A stretch of 64,000 nt of DNA from Bolinopsis microptera (GCF_026151205.1 NC_087079.1:1638028-1702027); one strand, 5' to 3'. Numbered from the stretch's first letter, positions 51,501-64,000 are shown. Notes: generated by a model from the letters alone, not told the origin. Numbers and translations: made by a program.

Positions 51501-51792
51501 TATTAAGTGGAATTCAATTTATGGGTAACTTACGAAAAATGTTTTCTCTAGAGTGAAAAATTCCTTTCTAGTGACTTTATTGAGGCTTATTCAGCTCTTT
51601 AGTATTTGTATTGGTGTGGAGCTCCCATTTTATACCATAATTTAATAAACAGCACAAATCGCTGAACAGCAGCGTTTCAACATATTTCAAAAGTCTTGCA
51701 ACCAGTTACAAACTCCCATTAACTCAGCAAAACATAATACGCCTAGAGTCTATTAATGAGCAAATAAAAAAGCGAAGATATATAAATTATAT
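48546..51792. other. Intergenic, ISG12-like B to TRP channel
   Basis: AT-rich. An ACAGGGTGTTC word at 48593 resembles mariner-type ends but has no partner that I can see. A 79-codon plus frame (48974-49213) is not convincing as protein. The region contains the 50.36-50.77-kb repeat and an AATAAA on minus (51581-51576), about 210 bp past the TRP stop, which is a good candidate for its poly(A) signal. Confidence 0.5.
50357..50770. repeat. Minisatellite with embedded CAA microsatellite, 7 copies plus a partial
   Basis: The fixed part is ACGGAACACTGTTTCTACTG then CATGTACTTCATA. The variable part is (CAA)n with CACC and ends CCAATAAT. Copies 1-3 and 4-6 have the same order of CAA lengths and of the TTTC/TTAC variant, so a three-unit block was duplicated. 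Confidence 0.9.
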
Positions 51793-54700
51793 TTAACATT
51801 CAGAGCTGTGGTTGTTACTTCGAACACGCTTTAACAGGATGTCTAGCTTTAGGGTGAGCTCCTGGTTGGCCCGCCTCAACTCCGATATAGAGTGCTCCTG
51901 AAAATTCAGAGATGTAATTTGGACATAATTCGATCTCCGCAAGCAGTTAGCTAAGTCTGGTATCTAAGTGTAAAAGCAAATTTACAAGCAAGGTGGTAAT
52001 GTGTTTCTTAGATTGTAACAAATTCTTACAGGTAGTCGACTTTAAATAATAATTAACAGTTCAAAATAAAATCGTGAATTATATTAAGTTAAGTAATATT
52101 AAGTTATATTAAGTTAAGAGTACTATATACCTGTTTTTCGAGGTTGCAAGACATCCTCTCCAGGGCGAGTGCTGGGTCCAGAAGACCAGTGGGGGACGAG
52201 GTCATGGACTGAGCGTCTTCTTCGTCTTTAGCTCCAGGGTTCTTCTGAAGCTCTGAACAAGCAAATTATATGTAAAATATGTAAAATATGTAATAATATG
52301 CAAATATGGAAGACAAAAACAACTTTCTACTTTTGTAAGATGTAAACGTACGGCAGTATCCAAGAAGCTCGACCCAGTCCGCGGACAACATATGATATGA
52401 TTGTATTATTGTAAGCAGATCATATAATATGTCCGCATAGTAGTTGAATGATATGTATGAATGGTATGTACATATGAATGGTATCATGGTATCTTGGATG
52501 CAATTAGTTACGACTAACATTAATTGTAATTACGTAGTAAATTGCTCAATGAAATTAACGATTTTTATCAAAGTGTGGTGTATAAATCATTTGATTCCTA
52601 TGGAGTATTATAAATTACCGTTATCATCAACAACAACTATTCCTCTGGAGTCTGGAGACGACTAGGGATTTACCGACTTGATTAGACTTGTCAAGAGAAG
52701 CGGTAGTTTTACAAATGGGATCACAGGATAGGAGTTAGGACCATGGAGAATTGATTAGGAAATTGTTGTGGAGGTAGGAGCCGGTGTTGTTGTAGGTGAA
52801 AATGAGTGATGTGGTCTGATAATATTGAGTGTTTATATATTGCATGATGTAAAGGCTAGGTAGTTTAAACGAGCCTATTGCCTAACAAGCTTGACACCAT
52901 TGAAATTGGCGTGCGATGATGTGAACTATCGACTAACCCTACTTGCGATGATGTGAAACTTGCTTTAGTCACTAGTAAGTGGACGGCTATGTGTACATAC
53001 ATGTTTGTATGATCTGCTTATCATCATGTCATAAGTAGTCTGCGGACTGGATAGGGCTTCTTAGGTACTGCCAAACTTACAAATTCAAGCTATGGCATAA
53101 TTATGGCGACAGAATATAGTCCGAAAAAAAAGACGGTGTTCTTAACTTCTTTCAATACTGCAGCCACTAAAACTAACAAATATTCGTAATATGAAACCCA
53201 TCATCTAAAGTAGTAGTACTTACTATTAATAGAGATTCCGGGCCATGATTTGCGTGTGAGATGAGAAGTAGCAAGGGACTGGATGAGAGCTGTCTTTCCT
53301 CTTCACAATCAGGGTTAAGGATCACTTTGCTCTGAATGTAGTACACGAGGTGTGGCTCCACAACCTGAACACAATGTTAATGTCAACTCTATATTCAGCT
53401 TATATCATTATTTTATTTGGTGATTTCATAAATTATTCGTCAAACACATCGACTTTTTGGTTTTAATTCTCCTCAAGAAATCTCCGCAGTTTTGATATTG
53501 TACATTAGAAACGATTTGAATTTCTCATCTTACTATCTTGTCATGTATTATCGGCAATATTACCGTATTGCACGGATATCATGTACGGAAAACAAAAATA
53601 GGCCAATATAACAATACATTAATGAAGTCATGCATATCAAACTCAGTAGTATGCAAAATCATGTAAAAGTTAGAGTAACTGTGTAATATGTACACTGTGC
53701 ATGGTAACAATTGTAAGATTTACCTGATCCTTGCCTCCAAACAAAGTTAGCTTGTTTGAGTCACCAAACATCCTGACCAGCGCCTGAGCAGTCAGGCTGA
53801 TAGGCAGGGAGATCAGGTTGAAGGGTATGATGGAGGGGTGGAGAAGGGAGAACTCGTGGGTGAGCTTGACTGATAGAAACTTCCACTCTGTCTCGAACCT
53901 CTTCTTAGCTTTGGTGTACTGATAATTAATCATGGCAAAGAGCAGCATTGCCAGCAGCCCCGATGAGAGGATTATGTAGCAAGCTATCAGGAGCAGAGCC
54001 ATTATATGGGCACTGTACTCCTCGAAATCATTGAGGTCAACCAAGGAGAAGCTAGCCCAGAATAGGGTGGTACTGATGGTGATGTAGTGGGAGAAGTTGG
54101 CGGTTAGGGAGGGGTTCGATGTTGTGTTATCATTTGCATACACATCATAAGCATTAAATATTTTAGTAATAGCAATACTGAATGAAATGTTCATGATCAT
54201 CAGGATTGCAAGGAACCTGAGTAATTCCCAGAAGAAGTGTCTCATGGACACGAGGATGGGTCCCAAGAACTTGGTGACTTGCAGCACATAGACTATCTGG
54301 AGTATGTGCAGAATTGTTCCTACTGCATAAAGCACATCTGCCACAAACACTAGCAGAGATATATTTGAACTTTGAGCACTGCTTGCTGTATAAATTCTGA
54401 TACCAAACAGCACTGCAAAGAAAAGTGTATAGAAACAGTCAAATACTCCCCTCAGTGCAGATACTTTGAACGAAGTCAACCTTATGACTTTATAATATTT
54501 GATACAGTCTGATAAAAGTTTTCCTAACAGCCAACAGTAGGCTATTTTTTCTGCATACGTCAAATGTTGTCGCGTTTTGTCTGTGCAAATAAACATGAGT
54601 ATTACAAAGAAGATGATGTGTGAGGTAACAAAGGAGAAGAAGCAAAGGCAAGGTGATCCAATAAGTTGTATTAGCTTGTTAAGATGCTGCAGGTTTCCAG

Positions 54701-55985
54701 CGACCAGTCCATACAGCAACCAAGTAGGTACCAGGACAGGTGCCAGCAGCACTTTGATAATAGCACTGACACAGGACCACCAGCTATTCTGAACTCCATC
54801 AAGTTCACCAAACCACTGTTTCTCACACACAACTTGTATCCAGGGCTGGGTCAGGAACTCCTTCTCATTGTACATCAGAGCCCTCCCAAAGGTGTTGTCA
54901 GCATTCTTCATGGACAGCAGCAGCTCTGCATCACTCGGTACCTGACAACAAGCAAGGAAATCCTTAGCAAACGTCTGACATTGCTTAGCTAGCTGTTGAT
55001 ACATATCTGCATGTTCGGTACAGATACGTGCAGCAACAAGGCTAGCCTCTTCCAGATCTAGAGCCATGTCTATCGGACTGAGACACGAGCAAAACACTTC
55101 TGATTCAACAAGCTCCTGTAGTGCTTCAAAGTTTGGAGGTGTTTCTTGAAGCTCTAAGATGCTTATCTCGCTCAGCTCCATGTCAACTTTAACATTGAGT
55201 GTTTTGTACAGCTCAACATCATTGACATTAGAAAGAACAGCAAATGCTAACTTCATATCTGCTCCCTTGGAAACAATATGTTTGATCACATCTTGATTCC
55301 TGCTCTCCAAAGCACAAACTAAAGGATGTTTTCTTGCTTGTTTGTCCAAGTGTCTTGATGGGTTGAGCTCTGCTCCATACTCCAGCAAGAGGTCAATACA
55401 AGGAATGCTCCCATTTTTTACTGCACAACTGGGATATTGTTCATGTTAGTGATATATTATGCTAAGTCAAAATATATAAAGATACCACACATTTCTGTTT
55501 TTATCAGCACCATTTACCGAGCAAGTTCAATTGATATTAAACTACACACCTGAGTGGAGTCAAGGGATCTAATCCCTCCGTCCTGCACAGAGAGTTGACA
55601 TCTACAGTTCCAGAATCCAAAATGGTTCTCAAACCTGATGGTAATTGATCAGTACAAATCTAAACTCAAAATATATGACATTATGTTCAAGCAGAGATTA
55701 AAACATAAAGTGAACCATCACAAAGTACAAATTTGTAAGATTACCACAGAAAATACATTATAATGTTTATTTAAACATATTGCGGAATTCCCATGAATTT
55801 GAAATCAGTACAATATTACCTTCTAGTTGACCATTCCTTGCTAGCTCATGCAATGATCTCGTATGCAAGTAAGCTTCAATGGCAATAGAGTCATCTTTAG
55901 TTATAGTTGAATCTTCGATCATCAGATCTAGGGAGGAAACAATTGTTTGAAGATCGAAAGTTGTATCAAAAGCTATAGTAGACAT
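51793..55985 (-). CDS. TRPC-like cation channel, complete 7-exon gene (788 codons)
   Basis: A six-transmembrane TRP channel of the canonical type: a non-selective, Ca2+-permeable plasma membrane channel, usually downstream of receptors and phospholipase C. Coding exons (minus): 55985-55820, 55634-55550, 55428-53724, 53364-53224, 52661-52619, 52252-52131, 51897-51793; phases agree throughout. The N-terminus (about 40-130) is ankyrin-like: TRSLHELARNGQLE, LTPLSCAVKNGSIPCIDLLL, VCALESRNQDVIKHIVSKGA. A helical linker follows. S1 lies about 342-365, S5 about 483-509, the pore about 529-555 (STTLFWASFSLVDLNDF, close to the TRPC pore helix), S6 about 557-587. The TRP helix has ETEWKFLSVKL (about 596-606), where TRPCs have EWKFAR. 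The C-terminus ends in a coiled coil (ISELRRANQELTLKLDILLKR). Exon 5 (43 nt, SSPDSRGIVVVDDN) is small and rests on splice signals and phase. The subfamily is TRPC-like rather than proven TRPC. Confidence 0.9.
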
Positions 55986-58900
55986 AATAAAGCATCGATA
56001 ATGAACAACAATTAGTATTCATTCGCACAACTTCAAACAACTTTAAGAAAATTGTAATTCAAAAGGTAGCACTATGAATCGAGTTATAGAAGGTTAAAAA
56101 TGGAATGAGAATCAAAATATAAAACATCTCACACCAAACCAGAGATAACTTTTAAAACGGAATTTCTGTTACAATTCAGAGTTGTCTTTCTGTTTTGAGT
56201 CTGTCCACTTGCAAATTGGGTGGGCAAAAATGAGAAGGTTGCTTAGTAACAAGTATGGAAATGCATATGCAAAACTTATTGAAGCAGCATTACGCTGGTT
56301 TGTTGTGATTGCTTTGTGCTTAGGGCACGTCACATTTAAATCGGTTGGGATGGATATTTTTCGTTGCCATAAATACTGTCTGTCACAAAGATTTCTATCC
56401 ATTACCACGGGCATCCTAGTTATTATACTGCAAGGATGTGCCAAGACAAAGGGATACTTGTCATAAACTGCAACAGCCAGGCTACTTTAATGGCAACAAG
56501 CAGTACTGTAAACTCTAATAGTATCAGCATAACAATTTTTGAGCTAAACCAGCTCAGGATGGATAGCTAAGTTCACCTTACAACACAGCATGCTCACTGC
56601 TCAGGACTCTCTAGCCAAAAAATCTAAAACTTCATAATTTGTATTCCTTAAGAAGTATGGCTGGAAAAAGTTAGGTAAGTCTAACTTGGAAAAGAGAGCT
56701 CGAAATCAGCAGCAAATCTGTAAACTGGACATTGAGAAATCAAGCACTAGTCACTAGTCACTCAAGTACTAGTCCCTAACTTCAAGAAGCTCAAAAACAT
56801 CAAACATATCCACATTTTCTCATAATTATAGGGGAGGAGACATTAAACCACGTCGGTGGATAGAGCCTCATTAAGTGAATTCCTCAATAAGGAAGCTTCT
56901 GTAACTCCTTTAAGTGTGTCGGATTGACTGGACGAATTTTCAAGATTCTCAGCCCTTCACACTTTGTTTCTGCCTGGTTCTAATGTACCGTCACAATAAT
57001 GGAAAATTATTCAAACAATATACACATAATATAACAATAACCCTATATAAAAATTCTATATAAAAATTCAATACAAAATCTTAGAAAATTTCATAGAAAC
57101 CCTTTGTTGTAGTAGTTAAAGTAGCCGTCACAAAAGTGACTTTAATATTAATCAAGAAAAGTTTAAAAACTGTTAAAAAAATATATAAATATTTAGATTA
57201 ATATTTTCCGGCTATAAGGTTAGACAACCCAACAATGTACACACCAGTTAAATATAAAATAGAAATTTTTAAAAATTGGAGTATAAATTGTGAAAAACAT
57301 ATGTTGTGACTTGTGTAATCAGTAATATACCCAGCCAATCAAAAATAGATTTACATTTTTTTGATGCAGATTTACTGAGCTTATTTTAAATTTCCGCTGC
57401 AACGATCAGTTGAGACTTTTACTCAACAAAATTCCTTGTAAGAATTATGATGATCAATTGATCCTTAAATCAAATAACTTTTTGTATACTTTAACAAATA
57501 GTGATTTTAACTTTGAGATAAACTGCTAGATTATTATATTTTTGTACCAATGTTCACCTAACTTAACGTCTCTCACTGACACCATCACCCGGCAACCAAT
57601 TTTAAAGTATAATTTATTAACGATCTGACTACAGACTGGCGGTCAACGTTCCCCGTATAGCAGCTCAACGGAGAGGGTAATCAGGGCACGTGTTAATGAA
57701 AAATGTACGTGTCCTTCCACAATCCCCTCTGTTGGGTCACACGTTATTGGGAACTGAGATCGCTATCGTGTAACTAGAAGCAGTATATGCAAAGTAACTT
57801 AGGTGATAGGTGATAGGCAATATGAAATAACACATCTTACTTTAACTTTATCCCGTCACCCATGGACTTATCAATTAACGGCTGGTGGTGGTGTCATCGT
57901 TTGTCGTACTCAAAACGTTTCGCGGTTGCGAATGCCGGCCCATCGAGGAAAATCTTTTTACTTTGTATTTTAACCATTATAAAGTGTGATTAGTCGGATT
58001 TGTATCACGTTGCGACCCCCACGGTCGTTTCACTATGTGGGTGTCAAGTAATTTGCGAGCCGCACGAGAAATCTCAGGTGCAACTGTACGAGAAGAACTC
58101 GCGTGCGCGAAGCGATAATCTCAGTGCTAAATAGTTACTGCGTGCACTGTAAAGTCACATTTAGAAAGTTCCAGACTATTTGATGTTGTGTGTTAACTTT
58201 TTTGATGATGTGATCGCTATGTTGACAAAAAGCTTATCTCTGGCTTTGGGCTCTGGCTTTTTAAATTTTTGACTTGCAACACATTCTTAATCAATTATTC
58301 TTACTTGCTTACATGGGGACCCTGGGCTTTACTGTATAAATACTTAAGTCTTGGTATTGAGACTATTAAATCAGTTAAAGCCATAATTTCAGTCACAATA
58401 TTTACAGAATGGAGCTTCCAAACTAACCACATAATTCAAAATTGTATTATTGGTATCCTAAGAATAATACATAATATTTAACAGAACTAAAATTCATCTG
58501 TATAATAAACTATCAATATTACATACGTCAGTGCTTCAATGAACTATGTTTTTGAAGAAGTTTCAAAGTTAATATTCGGTTCCATATCGGGTAAAACTAT
58601 TAAAGGGCATGATAACAGGAAAATAGACTGATATCATACTGTTTCCGGTCCAGTAGCCAAATCTCTAGACGGGTACTCTGTTACTTGTCGTTTGTGATAA
58701 CATAAAAAGGTGGTATGTGGTAGAACTAGATATTTATATAGCATACTCTACAATCTAGATCTTTAAAACGAAGTAAGAGTTATCACGCCTATATTAGTCG
58801 TTTATCTCTCCGTTAAATCTACAATTCTAACATCATTGGGCAGCATGAGACAAGCAAAAAAAAAAGACATACGAATAGATTTCAAGCTCATAAAGGATCG

Positions 58901-60200
58901 TTGTTGGAGACCGGAGATTTCAAAACTAAAGTTTGATAGTCGAAGTTCTCTTGTAGAATTTGAGTCCAGGTAGAGCACTTTCGTTCGACAAAGTCCAACC
59001 TTAGGGTTTGTCGAACTACAGTTGTACGTGTCGAACTTGAGTATGTGTACCGAATTTACCGTGGTAAAAAACATCGTCACACCGTGAAATGTGCAAAAAA
59101 CTACAAAAGGTTCGCCTTAAGATCGTGTATCAATAATTTAAGGAGGCTTTGCCGAGACAACCTATACGCCCGGTTAATTTTTACAGGACAGCCCAGAAGT
59201 AATAGGTTCTGAAACAATTCAAGATTTAAATCTAATCCCTTTAAAGTAGGCGGCTCAGTTACTTACACATTATTACCAAAACAATTAAAATATACCCAAC
59301 TACCATCTATAGCCTATTTTCTAATAATAGAACAATCTTCAGCTAACATGGCAATTAGAACAGTTTGGGTTCTGCTGGAGGTTGAGGTTCAGACGAAGCG
59401 AAGGTTTAGGTTCTGCTGGAAGTTGAGGTTCTGCTGTAGGTTGAGGTTCTGCTGTAGGTTCGGATGGGGATATTTTTATGAAGTAAGGTCCAGGAAACGA
59501 GCTGCGGAGCAATATCTGTTCATCCAGCTCGGCCTTTTTCTGTTAAGGTTCATAAAATTGGTAATTGGTCCTCTGACTGTCTTTATTGGCTCTATCTTTG
59601 GATTTCTTCAGTCTCCTGAAATATATTAAGCCACATTAGATGATACGTAAAGATTTGTTTAAGCATACCCAAAAGGATTTCTTTTATATTTATAGCTTAA
59701 TAAAAATCCAACATTAAGATGTATTTGAAAAGTAACTTAAAAGGACATGCAGAGCAACCAATATCGACTGAATCAATGCTTGGTAGCACAAACCGGAGGT
59801 TAGAAATGAATAGAAACCACATGGTTGTTGCATGGGTCACTTGCAACATATATCACATACCTTGGTTTTACATTTCCTTTTCAATAACTAAATTGGAGCG
59901 ACCTCCAATCTCTATAGTTTTTCAAACGCATGGTCCAACCATATCGACGAGAATTTTCAAATGATTTCGGCATTACAATTCCGGCCGCGGTTGCTGAGTT
60001 TCTGAAAAATAAATCATTATAAAACATTATTGGGATTTAATATTGTCTGAAATATTCGAATTTTCGAATGTTGACGACGGACTTCTCGAATGAATAGTTA
60101 CATAATAATGCCATCTGCAAAATTACAGGTCTCAAAATATTGAACACGTGTGTAACGGCGTTACGGCACTTTTGGCCCCCTCTATTACTCCTAGTATATC
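55986..60200. other. Intergenic, upstream of the TRP channel
   Basis: No confident gene. The 56182-56466 region is open on both strands (94 and 91 codons) with no recognisable domain. The minus strand at 59534-59347 has a protein-like Glu/Pro repeat frame with a possible acceptor (separate entry). The rest is AT-rich with no repeats of note. Confidence 0.4.
59347..59534 (-). other. Possible exon: Pro/Glu repeat reading frame, unassigned
   Basis: After a plausible acceptor (CCTTAACAG) the minus strand reads KKAELDEQILLRSSFPGPYF and then EPTAEPQPTAEPQLPAEPKP, ending at TGA near 59347. The repeat is an 18-bp tandem (about three copies). Another stretch with good splice signals lies upstream (acceptor near 60002, donor GTATGTG near 59868), but I could not join them in one open frame. 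It may be a 3'-terminal exon of an unseen gene, a pseudogene, or chance. Confidence 0.2.
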
Positions 60201-60214
60201 TATAATATTAGAGC

Positions 60215-60410
60215 TATTCTGGTGTATCTGAACAGTGAACAACGTTAGAGCTGCTAAAGTCTGGTGTATCGTAACAATATAAATACTAGTGAAGTATAGT
60301 GTATCTTAACAATATAAGAACTAGTGACGTCTACGTCTGGTGTAACTCAACAATAGTGTATCTGAATAGTGAACAACGTTACACTTACAGCTATTAAATT
60401 CTGGTGTATC
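60215..60410. repeat. Diverged tandem duplication around GTGTATC
   Basis: GTGTATCTGAACAGTGAACA (from about 60222) returns as GTGTATCTGAATAGTGAACA (from about 60356), both followed by ACGTTA...CTGGTGTATCGTA; the TCTGGTGTA word occurs several more times between. It abuts the start of the retrotransposon fragment. Confidence 0.6.
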
Positions 60411-60439
60411 GTACATAGAAAAGCACCAGCTATCGAGCA

Positions 60440-61277
60440 TCTGCGTGACCAATCTAAGGTGCAGGAGTATTGCATCGCACTGCATAACCGATTCAGTGGT
60501 CTGCCGGTGGAAGAGAGTCTGGATGGAGAGTTGGAGTTGGTCAAGGAGGGCATCAGGGAGGTTTCTTTGGAGGTTTTGGGTCAACGCCCGCGCCGGAGGA
60601 AGAAGCAGCACTTGTCACAAGAGACAAAGGATCTTATCTCGGAGCGGAGTAAGGTCAAGCAGAAATGCCCAAGTGATGGATTCAATAGATCTGAGTATTC
60701 TCTTGCTAATAAGCGTGTTGAGAAGAGCTGCAAGAAGGACGATGAGAACTGGGCTTTACGGGTTGCAGCCGATCTGGAAACAGCTTCTTCACACGGTCAG
60801 CAGAGGGAGGTCTGGCAGATGATCAAGTCCTTGTCAGGCAAGAAGAGTCGGAAGTCAACTGCTGTCAGAGATAAAACCGAGAAGTTGATTTCTGACCCAG
60901 CTGCTCAACGAAAACGATGGGGTGAGCACTTTGCTGAACTACTAAACCCGCAGATAGGAGACGTGGACCTTTCAGACCTAGAGGTCGCACCATGTTTTCC
61001 GTATCTGAGTGATAGTGATTTACCCCCTAGCAGAACAGAGATCTCTGAGGCTTTAAAGAGTCTGAAGAATCACAAGAGCCCTGGAATTGATGAAATTTCC
61101 AACGAACAGCTGAAGTATGGGGCTCCTGGTCTTTTAGACAGGCTTGAGAAACTGTTTGCACGTGTTTGGGAGACGGAGAATGTGCCAGAGGATTGGGTTA
61201 AGGGTATCATTGTTATTGTCCCGAAAAAGGGTGATACATCATTCTGCTCGAACAACAGGGGCATAACCCTACTATAG
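60440..61277 (+). pseudogene. Non-LTR retrotransposon fragment (RTE/CR1-like): linker and start of the reverse transcriptase
   Basis: The open frame 60369-61277 (302 codons) reads in its retrotransposon part: RPRRRKKQHLSQETKDLISER, AADLETASSHGQQREVWQMI, RWGEHFAELLN, SLKNHKSPGIDEISNEQLKY, VPEDWVKGIIVIVPKKGD, and stops after NNRGITLL. This is the region between the endonuclease and the palm of a LINE reverse transcriptase. The catalytic FADD/YADD block and everything after it are missing, and there is no endonuclease before it. The first ~25 codons come from the unrelated GTGTATC repeat. Different in sequence and strand from the LINE in BBS2 intron 9. Confidence 0.8.
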
Positions 61278-63300
61278 TACTAATATAAACATGCATCTTA
61301 GGCACATTTTGGTTTATGTCTGAGGTCTGTATCTCAATCAGAAGCTGAGATAATCAATGGTGGGGGTCGCGATGTGGGCGCGGTCAGAAAGGGCGTGATT
61401 CCGGAAAATGCCCCACTCGTGAAAAAGTGTACCCGAGTCAATTGTGTTATTTAGGGTCATATAAGGCGGATTACATCGAGAAACTTAGCGCCAGTTCTTA
61501 GGTGAGCAGGACTTTTGCCTGGTACAGGATTATAATGCGCACTCAAATTTTATAACAAATGCTGAAGGAAGTGTGATTTATATGAAACTTTGCCACATTT
61601 TGGACTATAATTCGGTGTGTCTCTAATATGATATTTGCCAAATAATTGTGGCGTGTTCAGAGCCGCGCACACGTGCGAGTTAAGCGAGTATCTATCAACC
61701 AATGGAATGTACAAATGTGTGTCATGGTGTGTGCGAAGCAAATTTCAGCGTAGCCGATGTAATCTATCAAAACATATGCTATGATTCCGTTTTATTACAG
61801 GATCTGGCATCTGCCGTAAATATTACTGATTTTATCATTGACACACACTAACTGTGCAATGTTACCTGTTTCTCTGATAAACTGCTCGGACAAGTATACG
61901 GCTATAGGGACTGCGAGTCTATCAGCTAAACCAATATCAATAAGGAGTACTCCTCTTAACGGAATTAAATAATGAAAGTAGAAAGTGATCGATGGAGCGG
62001 ATTTTTAGAAGAACAGGAGAGTAAAAACTCAACGGTTGCCATCGTGTCTTCCGAGACTAGTGATAAAGGCGCAGATCAGCTGGATACTGGAGAACAGAAC
62101 CATCAATTAATGATCAAGAGAAACAGGAACCAGAACTTAACCACGATATGGGTTGAGTAACAGAGCAAGTTTGCGACCTCCGGACTATTACAGTGATAAG
62201 TGATAACCATGTCATCTACAATTAGACGGGTGACTGATTAACAATCACAAGCAATATTTCAGTAATGCCAGATAATCAAAAATGGGATTGGATGTTACTT
62301 AGGCCCAACCGAGCACAGTTCATCTATCAATTATAGTTGGCATAGTTCTAGCCACACTGCTAGATTACATCAGTATGAGTCAGGATGTTTATAGTATTTG
62401 TCTTTGCGAGGGGTGTCCAGGGTGGGGGGTCGTGAACTTGATTCTGACAGCAGCAGACCAACAAACTATGAAAAATCTGATATAAAGCTGATAAACTCAA
62501 GCAGGACTGGTACTGTCTTATTGGAAAGTCTTTGTGGCCGTGTAAACTGACTTGTTCTGATATTTGGACCTATGTGGGTATGGTGGTATCATTTCGAACC
62601 CGTTATATGTGCATAATAGGACCTCATAATAAAATTAAACCCTACAATTTTATTTCATTATTGCTAATTGCTTTGGTTGTACATTCCGCAGCTCTCTTAT
62701 CTCTATTGATAAAACGGTATTACTGTGCTAACCTTGTGTACAACGTGTGTAACTGTACAAGAAGTGTACAATGTCAGGCGATAACTCTAATGAACTGGCT
62801 ATTGGGAACCTGCTTCTCCGTACAGGAAGTAACGAAATTGTGAAACGTGTCATTTCATTTTTTGACCACTCTGCAAAGAGTTTAGCAAATGTCAAGTCAA
62901 TATCTGCTTTTAATCTTGATATGTTGTGTGAGGGCCGCCTTTTATGCCTTGGGCTATCGGTTAGAGAAATACTATGATGGTCATTCACATTGATTGGGAT
63001 ATCTAGTTTGCTTAAAAACATTATCTAAGAGCTAATTAGACGTTGATTATAAAATAAAGAAAGGGTACATAACCTGATGTGAAGTTGAGTCGATGAGAAG
63101 GGAGAGGTCAGGATTGGATCATGATGAATCAGCACCAAGACGGTTAAAAGGTTCCAGCTAGGGATTGGCTGAGTTACCAAAACTGTAACGAGGAAGCGTT
63201 ACAATAATCTTAAATTAAGTTGCACTATAATATTAGTAATGAAATATTTATAATAAGTAAATGAAAATGTTCATTAACTCCATGACTTTTTAATAAAGTT
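61278..63300. other. Right-end region, no confident gene
   Basis: Two protein-like plus frames: 61972-62160 (62 codons, acidic/polar, possible donor near its end) and 62771-62977 (68 codons, with IVKRVISFFDHSAKSLANVK, slightly like an F-box). Neither shows a second exon that I can join. The rest is AT-rich. Confidence 0.35.
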
Positions 63301-63369
63301 ATCATCCTAGAATGTCATGACCATAATCAATCACGAGTTACAATGTATAACTTAGCTTTGTTGAGTGTT

Positions 63370-63550
63370 CAATCTTCAAATTTTCAACCGCTATAGAGTC
63401 CTCATGTTATAGGAGGGCACCGCTCTAGAGTCCTCATGTTATGGGATCTATAAGGGAGGGCCGCTCTACAGTCCTACTTCCGACCTTCACCGGCCTACAG
63501 TCCACCGCTCAACAGTCCACCGCTCAATAGTCCTACATGACAGCCGTTCT
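63370..63550. mobile_element. Terminal repeat of a second MULE of the CTAGAGCGG family
   Basis: Repeats CCGCTCTAGAGTCCTCATG, AAGGGAGGGCCGCTCTACAG, CCTACTTCCGACC and CCACCGCTCAACAGTCC, matching the right arm at 30465-30715 in order and orientation, including the outermost GCTC..CAGTCCTACA word. Its left partner is not in this window or has been lost. Confidence 0.7.
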
Positions 63551-64000
63551 ACGGCCATGGTGAGGTGAATAATCTCCTCTCAAACTAAAATTGTCCGGGA
63601 GGCTACCGAATCAAAAATCTCTTATCCCGTGGAGCTCAGGAATTCATTGATCCCAGACTTCCGAAGCCTTATAATTGTGTTGAAATCTTTTAGTGGATTT
63701 GTGCTCGGAAATGGCAACAGGGGCTCGCCCTGTTGTCCAGGAAATTTCTTTATAAAATCTTTTTAATCAAAATTTCTGTCAACGTGTTTTGTCGGTCAGT
63801 TTTACATTTCTAAGAGGGCTGTTAGCGTATCTGATTGGTTAGGATAAATTAGTATCGGGCTCGAGTCGGCTTCCCTAATACCGCTCGTAATTGGGGCTTG
63901 CACTGGGGATGATTTAAGAAGCTTCATGGCACTCCGCTGGACTGGTGCAATATGTAATATCATAGCGTACCGTGCGGGGTTGCCAAAACATTAATTGTAT
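63551..64000. other. Window end, no gene recognised
   Basis: Mixed-composition sequence with no frame or repeat I can name. Confidence 0.4.

Noticed and set aside
52320-52390. An extra TRP channel exon (minus strand, ADWVELLGYC)
   Set aside because: No AG acceptor precedes it at a suitable place, and the flanking exons already join in phase without it.
56169-56466. Overlapping open frames of 91 and 94 codons on opposite strands
   Set aside because: No domain, signal peptide or exon joins are recognisable, and neither strand is clearly better.
58802-59080. A 92-codon minus-strand frame with recurring TTCGAC words
   Set aside because: The reading frame follows a short word repeat and has no recognisable domain or splice context.
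62771-62977. An F-box protein start
   Set aside because: One segment is loosely similar to an F-box, but the pattern is incomplete and I find no following exon.

Overview
The window is AT-rich nuclear DNA from an animal. The genes have many introns with GT/AG borders, and both strands carry non-LTR retrotransposons, a tRNA-derived SINE and many small DNA transposons. The gene set (two cilium genes, a TRPC-like channel, a divergent rhodopsin-type receptor, two ISG12-like proteins and a small secreted CGF-type protein) suits a marine invertebrate. A cnidarian is my best guess, but nothing here proves the phylum.

Layout. A single-exon GPCR gene lies at 1060-1995 (minus). From 2.0 to 7.0 kb I see only repeats and a rearranged inverted repeat. 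A complete BBS2 gene runs right to left from 21496 to 7050 (16 exons, 725 codons). A complete IQCB1/NPHP5 gene lies directly upstream on the same strand, from 46324 to 22754 (14 exons, 576 codons). Every exon phase in both models agrees, and both lengths are close to the human proteins (721 and 598). A small intronless secreted-protein gene (23691-24089, plus) is nested in the last IQCB1 intron. Two ISG12-like genes follow (47409-46931 and 48542-48060, minus), then a seven-exon TRPC-like channel (55985-51793, minus, 788 codons). The right end (56-64 kb) has no confident gene, only a truncated retrotransposon and a MULE-type terminal repeat.

Mobile DNA is concentrated in introns. BBS2 intron 9 holds a CR1/L2-like LINE with an open reverse-transcriptase frame, a Tigger/pogo MITE and a GC-rich GGCCCC element. 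BBS2 intron 2 holds a tRNA-derived SINE. IQCB1 intron 12 holds a 3.4-kb structure with outer inverted ends and an exact 8-bp target duplication; inside it are a MULE with a decayed transposase and a MITE whose ends are 17-G and 17-C runs. IQCB1 introns 9, 7 and 5 hold a piggyBac-like TTAA MITE, a LINE tail and a TA-flanked pogo-like element.

The most unusual feature is a set of minisatellites anchored on exon borders in BBS2 and IQCB1. In several of them the repeat unit contains the end of the exon plus its splice site: the BBS2 exon 9 donor is present about 15 times, the BBS2 exon 11 acceptor about 30 times, and the IQCB1 exon 6 donor 3 times. IQCB1 intron 4 is almost wholly a 15-bp array. 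In the two large BBS2 arrays and the IQCB1 exon 6 array, only the exon-proximal splice site keeps the reading frame. All four main BBS2 arrays contain CACGTG. IQCB1 introns also carry a cluster of perfect RFX X-box palindromes (GTTACCATGGTAAC), the known control site of ciliary genes, which fits the tandem placement of two ciliary genes.
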